This document shows positions 60,520 through 64,000 of a stretch of 64,000 bases of DNA, piece by piece (within the stretch, counting starts at the first letter, position 1; each line of letters opens with the position of its first letter). Source of the stretch: a bacterium (lineage in GTDB: Bacteria > Cyanobacteriota > Vampirovibrionia > Obscuribacterales > Obscuribacteraceae); assembly GCA_018062085.1 (NCBI GenBank), contig JAGOSY010000005.1:62001-126000 (forward strand), in the 5' to 3' direction. The translations under genes and the position numbers were made by a program. The notes beneath the pieces are model-generated. The model made no database searches, was not told where the DNA came from, and worked only from the letters and a program-made list of their open reading frames with translations.

Positions 60520-60560
60520 GTTTGACCGATATCGGTAAACACTTGACCGATATCGGCCAA
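60520..60560. promoter_or_regulatory. Two CCGATATCGG-centred palindromes, 21 bp apart
   Basis: Core CCGATATCGG occurs at 60526-60535 and 60547-60556 with arms TTTGA/TAAAC and TTGA/CCAA. The spacing of 21 bases is two helix turns. The same site is at 40712-40733 in the TetR/RND promoter. Here they lie between the convergent hydrolase and dps genes, with no promoter for either expected, which is unusual. Confidence 0.7.
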
Positions 60561-60568
60561 ATGTCAAA

Positions 60569-60600
60569 AGCAGCGAAATTCCATTCGAAATTTCGCTGCT
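60569..60600. terminator. Bidirectional terminator between hydrolase and dps
   Basis: AGCAGCGAAATT (60569-60580) pairs with AATTTCGCTGCT (60589-60600), eight-base loop. On the minus strand it is followed by TTTTGACATTT. Placed about 85 bases past the dps stop. Confidence 0.65.
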
Positions 60601-60683
60601 CTTCTACTTTCGGTTTAGGTTAAATTCGAGCGTACCGCCTTAACTTTGAGAGCTAAGCTTGAACTTAAGCTACACGCTCAAAA

Positions 60684-61199
60684 TTAAACGTGCTTTTGCA
60701 AGTGAGCTTCAACAAACCACAGTTTCTTGTCTACTTCACGTGAAATAGCGATGAGCAAATCGTTGGTGTCTTGCTCTTCCCATTCATTGGTTTTAGCAAT
60801 GGCTTGGCGCAGGTGTTTGCCGTAAGCAGCCAAACGATCAGCGATTGCCATTAGGTGTCCTTCTTCAGTCAATTTCTCGGTGTTTGGGTATTCGGGCAAA
60901 ATTGAGTTTTTAGCGCTGTCTTTGACTGTGCCGTGAGCTACTCCGCCTAGAGACGTGATTCGCTCAGCAATTTCGTCAATGTGTGGGTAGATTACCTCAG
61001 CAATATCGTCAAAAAGTAGATGTACTTGGTAGAAATTTTTGCCTTTAACGTTCCAGTGAGCTTGTTTGGTCTGAGACCACATATCAAGTGATGCGGCCAG
61101 TGTATCGTTCAAAAGTTCGATGGTCTTGATGCGCAGGCTCTCTGGAATATCTATTCTGGTTGTGTACATATGAGTACGCTGTTCTTTGGTGGTTGTCAT
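60684..61199 (-). CDS. dps: Dps ferritin-like DNA-protection protein
   Basis: 171 residues from ATG 61199 (GGAG seven bases before; an earlier TTG at 61211 overlaps that site). Forms a dodecameric shell that oxidises and stores iron and shields DNA. Ferroxidase-site motif H-W-N-V-K-G and D-D-I-A-E-V-I-Y-P-H-I-D-E-I-A-E-R are conserved, as is the early W-S-Q-T-K-Q-A segment. Lies next to two recurring palindromes. Likely stress or iron regulated, but no Fur box was recognised upstream. Confidence 0.95.
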   Translation of the reverse strand: MTTTKEQRTHMYTTRIDIPESLRIKTIELLNDTLAASLDMWSQTKQAHWNVKGKNFYQVHLLFDDIAEVIYPHIDEIAERITSLGGVAHGTVKDSAKNSILPEYPNTEKLTEEGHLMAIADRLAAYGKHLRQAIAKTNEWEEQDTNDLLIAISREVDKKLWFVEAHLQKHV

Positions 61200-61288
61200 A
61201 ATTTGCTCCAAATTGGCAATCTGTCTTCCGCTGCATTGAATTCTATGGCAAGGCTAAAATTTCCCGGCATAGCGACATGAAAAATTAG

Positions 61289-61578
61289 CTATGTTTGCCC
61301 TTGGCATTTGAATTTGACAGCTGGAAATTCTAAGTGCAGCTGTTTGACTTCGTTTGCTTCTGTGATGGGGTAATTTATCAACATGGCCGGCATCTGAAAG
61401 GTCTGTGCCGCTGGCGTTTATCTCTTGCAGCTGCTTAGGTGGCAAGGCTTGGTATGGCAGCATTCTGATGCATTAGCATAGTGTTGAAAGCGTTGGGACC
61501 CAAATATGGAGGTTTGCCAGTAAGTGTTTGAAACAAGGCGCAGCCACATGAATAAATGCTTGTTTGCTCGTCGGCTTG
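61289..61578 (-). pseudogene. Decayed Ser/Thr kinase-LRR gene remnant
   Basis: Minus-strand fragment with three frames in series. S-I-Y-S-C-G-C-A-L-F-Q-T-L-T-G-K-P-P matches the end of a kinase domain. After a stop in that frame, Q-L-Q-E-I-N-A-S-G-T-D-L-S-D-A-G in the next frame matches the leucine-rich part of the intact kinase at 62327-64000. Then I-T-E-A-N-E-V-K-Q-L-H-L-E-F-P in the third frame matches its C-terminus (I-T-S-E-E-I-A-K-L-R-Q-E-F-P). The intervening region is deleted, so this is a relic of a paralogue. The remaining 61212-61640 bases hold nothing else. Confidence 0.8.
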
Positions 61579-61715
61579 TCAGTTTGTCTGTACTTTTATT
61601 CAGCCAAGTATAGACCTAAGAAAATCATTGGGTTAAGCACTTGCAGGCGGGGAGTCAAGGCGTCATGATATGTGGGTTATTGAATGATGTTATTGCTCCG
61701 GTTCTAGTGGAATTC

Positions 61716-62300
61716 ATGCAAATATTCAACCGTATATTTAGACAGCAAATTTGTTTTGGCGGGACTCTCAAGATAGTAGTGCTGGCCAGCATGGTATTTG
61801 TCACCGCTGGTTGCGACTACATTGAAGGGCTGACAAAACCCGCTGTTGAGGAAGCGCCAGAAGTTTCGCAGCCACACTTAAAGGTGGTCAAAATTGCTGA
61901 TGACTTTAAGGCAGTGCAGCAAGCCAGTATTTATGTGCCGATTTATTCTGCAATTTATTATGAAGACCGCAGACGCACCATAGATTTGGCTGCTACTCTC
62001 AGCGTGCGTAACACCGATTTGAAAAATTCGATTATTTTGCGCAGCGTTGACTATTATTCTACTGATGGCAAACTCGTGAAGAAGTATTTGACGAGCCCTG
62101 TAGAATTGGGGCCAATGTCGACTGCTGATTTTATTGTGGCGCGCACCGATGTTAGTGGCGGTGCTGGTGCTAATTTTATTGTTGATTGGCTGGCAAGCAA
62201 GGCTGTCTCCGCCCCAATTGCCGAGGCTGTAATGGTCAGCACGGGCTCTTCGCAGAGTATTTCGTTTGTTAGTCGCGGTGAGACCGTCACGCAACCTTAG
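61716..62300 (+). CDS. DUF3124-family lipoprotein
   Basis: 194 residues from ATG 61716, chosen because it gives a normal n-region before the lipobox (L-A-S-M-V-F-V-T-A-G-C); earlier in-frame starts (61641 and 61665) lengthen it. The mature part matches DUF3124: Y-V-P-I-Y-S-A-I-Y-Y, A-A-T-L-S-V-R-N-T-D, V-E-L-G-P-M-S-T-A-D-F, G-G-A-G-A-N-F-I-V-D-W and E-A-V-M-V-S-T-G. A periplasmic, beta-sandwich-like lipoprotein of unknown role. Confidence 0.88.
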   Translation: MQIFNRIFRQQICFGGTLKIVVLASMVFVTAGCDYIEGLTKPAVEEAPEVSQPHLKVVKIADDFKAVQQASIYVPIYSAIYYEDRRRTIDLAATLSVRNTDLKNSIILRSVDYYSTDGKLVKKYLTSPVELGPMSTADFIVARTDVSGGAGANFIVDWLASKAVSAPIAEAVMVSTGSSQSISFVSRGETVTQP

Positions 62301-62326
62301 GAAGGCTAATAGCGGAACGTCCAGCG

Positions 62327-64000
62327 CTAATGAGCGTTTATGTCGGTTATAAAATTGACTTGGGGAAACTCTTGGCGCAATTTGGCGATCTCTTCTGATG
62401 TTATGTTGCGGCAGTCTATTAGGTAGATAGTTGTGCAGTTTTTATTTTTCTTGCACAGGTATCTAATGCCGTCAGCTTTGACTATAGTTTTGCTGAGGCG
62501 CAGGATTTTTAGACCCGTGATAGAAGATAGGTCCTTTAGTCCAGCGCTGGTGATGTCCGTTGATTGCGCTTTAATTTCTTGCAGAGTCTGGCAGCGCGAT
62601 AGTGATTTAGCGCCTTGGTCGTTGAACTTGGTATGCTCAAGATTGATTCTCATCAAGTTCAATTTTTTCAGTCTGCCTAGGCTTTGATTATTGAATTCGC
62701 AACGGCTGATCGTTAAATTGCGAATCCAACTTGTGTTGGCTATGAGCTCGATAGTTTTGTCAGATAGCTTGGCGAACTGTGAGACGACCAGGCGCTTATC
62801 GTAAGTGGGCGACGCCAACCTCTTTTCGAGCTTGTCCATTTGTATGTCGGGAAAATCCGTCTCATCAGGAAATTTTTCTGGCACCTGAGATGGTGCATGT
62901 CTAGGTCTAGGTATTGGTTCTGCGTTAATTGGCGTGGTTTTCGACTCTAGCGATGCTTTTTTGGTGTTGCTGTTAAAGTAGAGGTAAGTAATCAAAACTA
63001 TGCTCAGGGCACTTACGAGAGCGGTGCCTAGAGCGGCTATGGCAAATTTTGTCCGAGAGGAGTGGTCACCGCTTTCGTCTTGATCGTCCTCGTTGTAGCC
63101 TTCTTCTTCTTCTTCTTCAGCTTCGCCCTCAGCTTTTTTCCACTTTTCTACTGCGTCCTTGTCGTGCACTTCCTGAAAGTCTTCAAGACCCAGCTCATCC
63201 ATCTTCTCAATGTGCAGCAAGAAATCTAGAACTTCGTCGACGTTTTGATAGCGATCTTCTGGTGATTTAGCCAGCATTGTTGTTACCAATTCTTCAAGCG
63301 CGTGCGGGCATGCTCGACCGTTCATCGAAGAGTTAAGCCTCGGTATGGGAGCGCTTTGATGCATGAGCAAAGTTGTGAGTGCGTTGCTGCCGACAAACGG
63401 AGCCTTACCAGTGAGGGCCTGGAACAATGCGCAGCCGCAGGAATAGATGTCACTGCTTTCGCCTACTAACTGCCCCATAGATTGCTCTGGACTCATGTAA
63501 AGGGGGCTGCCGAAGATAGTGCCTAGCGCTGTTAATTTCTGGGTTTCAGCGGGTGCTACTGCCAGAGCGGCGATGCCAAAATCTACTATCTTGACTGTTA
63601 AAGCATTTGACTGGATCCCATTGGACCCAGTCGTCCTCGACTGCAAAGACTGCAAGGGCTGCACGGATTGCAAAGACTGCAAGGGCTGCACCGATTGCAA
63701 AAAGATATTGTCGGGCTTTAGATCTCGATGAATAATGCCCTTTTTGTGGGCTGCCGATAGTCCGCGGCATACTTGAATAAATACTGATACAGCTTCTGAT
63801 ACCGACAGAAACCCGCAATTGTCCAGCTTCTCTCTAAGTGATTGGCCGACCAGCCGTTCCATTGTGTAATAGGGTATTTCGCCATTGACATAGCCAAAGT
63901 CGAAAACCTCAATGATATTGGCATTGCTGAGCTTGGCTATTGCTTGCGCTTCGCGCTGAAAACGCAGCCTTTCTTCATCGGTCAGGCTTGCAGACTTAAA
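62327..64000 (-). CDS. Ser/Thr kinase with membrane segment and LRR-like C-terminus (5' end beyond window)
   Basis: Open to the right edge; about 557 residues visible. The kinase C-lobe has H-R-D-L-K-P-D-N, V-D-F-G, S-P-L-Y-M-S-P-E-Q and D-I-Y-S-C-G; the glycine loop and beta-3 Lys lie beyond the window. A roughly 30-residue insert (L-Q-S-V-Q-P type repeats, from 63642-63704) sits between the catalytic loop and DFG. A Glu-rich stretch, one membrane segment (about A-L-G-T-A-L-V-S-A-L-S-I-V-L-I) and an extracytoplasmic region with about six leucine-rich units (L-K-K-L-N-L-M-R-I-N-L-E-H-T type) follow. A damaged relative lies at 61289-61578. Confidence 0.92.
   Translation of the reverse strand, partial: FKSASLTDEERLRFQREAQAIAKLSNANIIEVFDFGYVNGEIPYYTMERLVGQSLREKLDNCGFLSVSEAVSVFIQVCRGLSAAHKKGIIHRDLKPDNIFLQSVQPLQSLQSVQPLQSLQSRTTGSNGIQSNALTVKIVDFGIAALAVAPAETQKLTALGTIFGSPLYMSPEQSMGQLVGESSDIYSCGCALFQALTGKAPFVGSNALTTLLMHQSAPIPRLNSSMNGRACPHALEELVTTMLAKSPEDRYQNVDEVLDFLLHIEKMDELGLEDFQEVHDKDAVEKWKKAEGEAEEEEEEGYNEDDQDESGDHSSRTKFAIAALGTALVSALSIVLITYLYFNSNTKKASLESKTTPINAEPIPRPRHAPSQVPEKFPDETDFPDIQMDKLEKRLASPTYDKRLVVSQFAKLSDKTIELIANTSWIRNLTISRCEFNNQSLGRLKKLNLMRINLEHTKFNDQGAKSLSRCQTLQEIKAQSTDITSAGLKDLSSITGLKILRLSKTIVKADGIRYLCKKNKNCTTIYLIDCRNITSEEIAKLRQEFPQVNFITDINAH
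63642..63704. repeat. Seven 9-bp units (TGCAARGRC type) inside a kinase gene
   Basis: Units TGCAAAGAC, TGCAAGGGC, TGCACGGAT, TGCAAAGAC, TGCAAGGGC, TGCACCGAT and TGCAAAAAG follow in register on the plus strand. On the coding strand this gives L-Q-S / V-Q-P triplets within the kinase domain. Confidence 0.9.

Noticed and set aside
63519-63731. Cys/Lys-rich plus-strand frame (D-C-K-D-C-K-G-C units)
   Set aside because: It is the antisense of the 9-bp repeat inside the kinase gene and has no start signal.

Overview
The window comes from a Gram-negative-type bacterium that invests heavily in Hanks-type Ser/Thr kinases, TPR proteins and secreted low-complexity proteins. The lone rpsD, the RND pump, the lipoproteins, the TonB-C-like modules and the Fur and NarL-type regulators together fit a non-photosynthetic relative of the Cyanobacteria (Vampirovibrionia/Melainabacteria, Obscuribacterales-like). 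This placement is an inference from gene content and was not tested by search. TGA is used as an ordinary stop codon (for example in the ATGA overlaps at 2835 and 13765), so the genetic code is standard.

Left part (1-15500): two translationally coupled membrane kinases lie at the left edge, followed by a GNAT acetyltransferase. Stress and housekeeping genes come next: dodecin, glutathione peroxidase, ArfB-like rescue factor and a His-rich metal-binding protein. Then come small secreted proteins, a secreted thermonuclease, a secreted glycosidase-like protein with a T-P-A-E repeat tail, a thioredoxin-fold gene carrying an in-frame TGA, a coupled zinc-ribbon/NAGPA-like pair and a lone hypothetical.

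Middle (15300-33000): a methyltransferase with an odd open frame after its stop, a Usp plus SulP transporter pair, a TonB-C/TPR periplasmic protein, and a NarL-type two-component pair. The latter is divergent from a 1142-residue protein with GspE-N-like repeats and TPRs, which is followed by a matrixin-like protease. Further on are a frameshifted secreted gene, a PHB-depolymerase-type esterase, two envelope proteins, rpsD, and an unusual Fur-family regulator with a doubled winged helix.

Right of centre (33000-46200): a ParA/CooC-like ATPase, thioredoxin-like [2Fe-2S] ferredoxin and helical protein form an operon with C-rich codon use. An XRE regulator, a Ser/Gly-rich lipoprotein, a GH13 alpha-glucosidase and a TetR regulator divergent from an RND efflux pair follow.

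Right part (46200-64000): a TonB-C lipoprotein, YbaK-type deacylase, LysM proteins, and a duplicated beta-helix protein bracketed by 24-bp repeats. Then TerC, a second copy of a secreted family, Gly/Tyr-rich and His-rich secreted proteins, a UMF1 transporter, an alpha/beta hydrolase with an in-frame TGA, Dps, a decayed kinase-LRR relic, a DUF3124 lipoprotein and an intact kinase-LRR gene running off the right edge.

Recurring themes are membrane-bound phosphosignalling, envelope and secreted proteins, metal/redox handling and gene decay (two in-frame TGA genes, one double frameshift, one kinase relic, one start-less fragment). The most unusual signals are the shared TTGRCCGATATCGGYCAA palindromes at the TetR/RND promoter and beside dps, the double-winged-helix Fur protein, the 24-bp repeats flanking one gene, and the 9-bp repeat inside a kinase catalytic domain. 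No tRNA, rRNA or CRISPR array was recognised.
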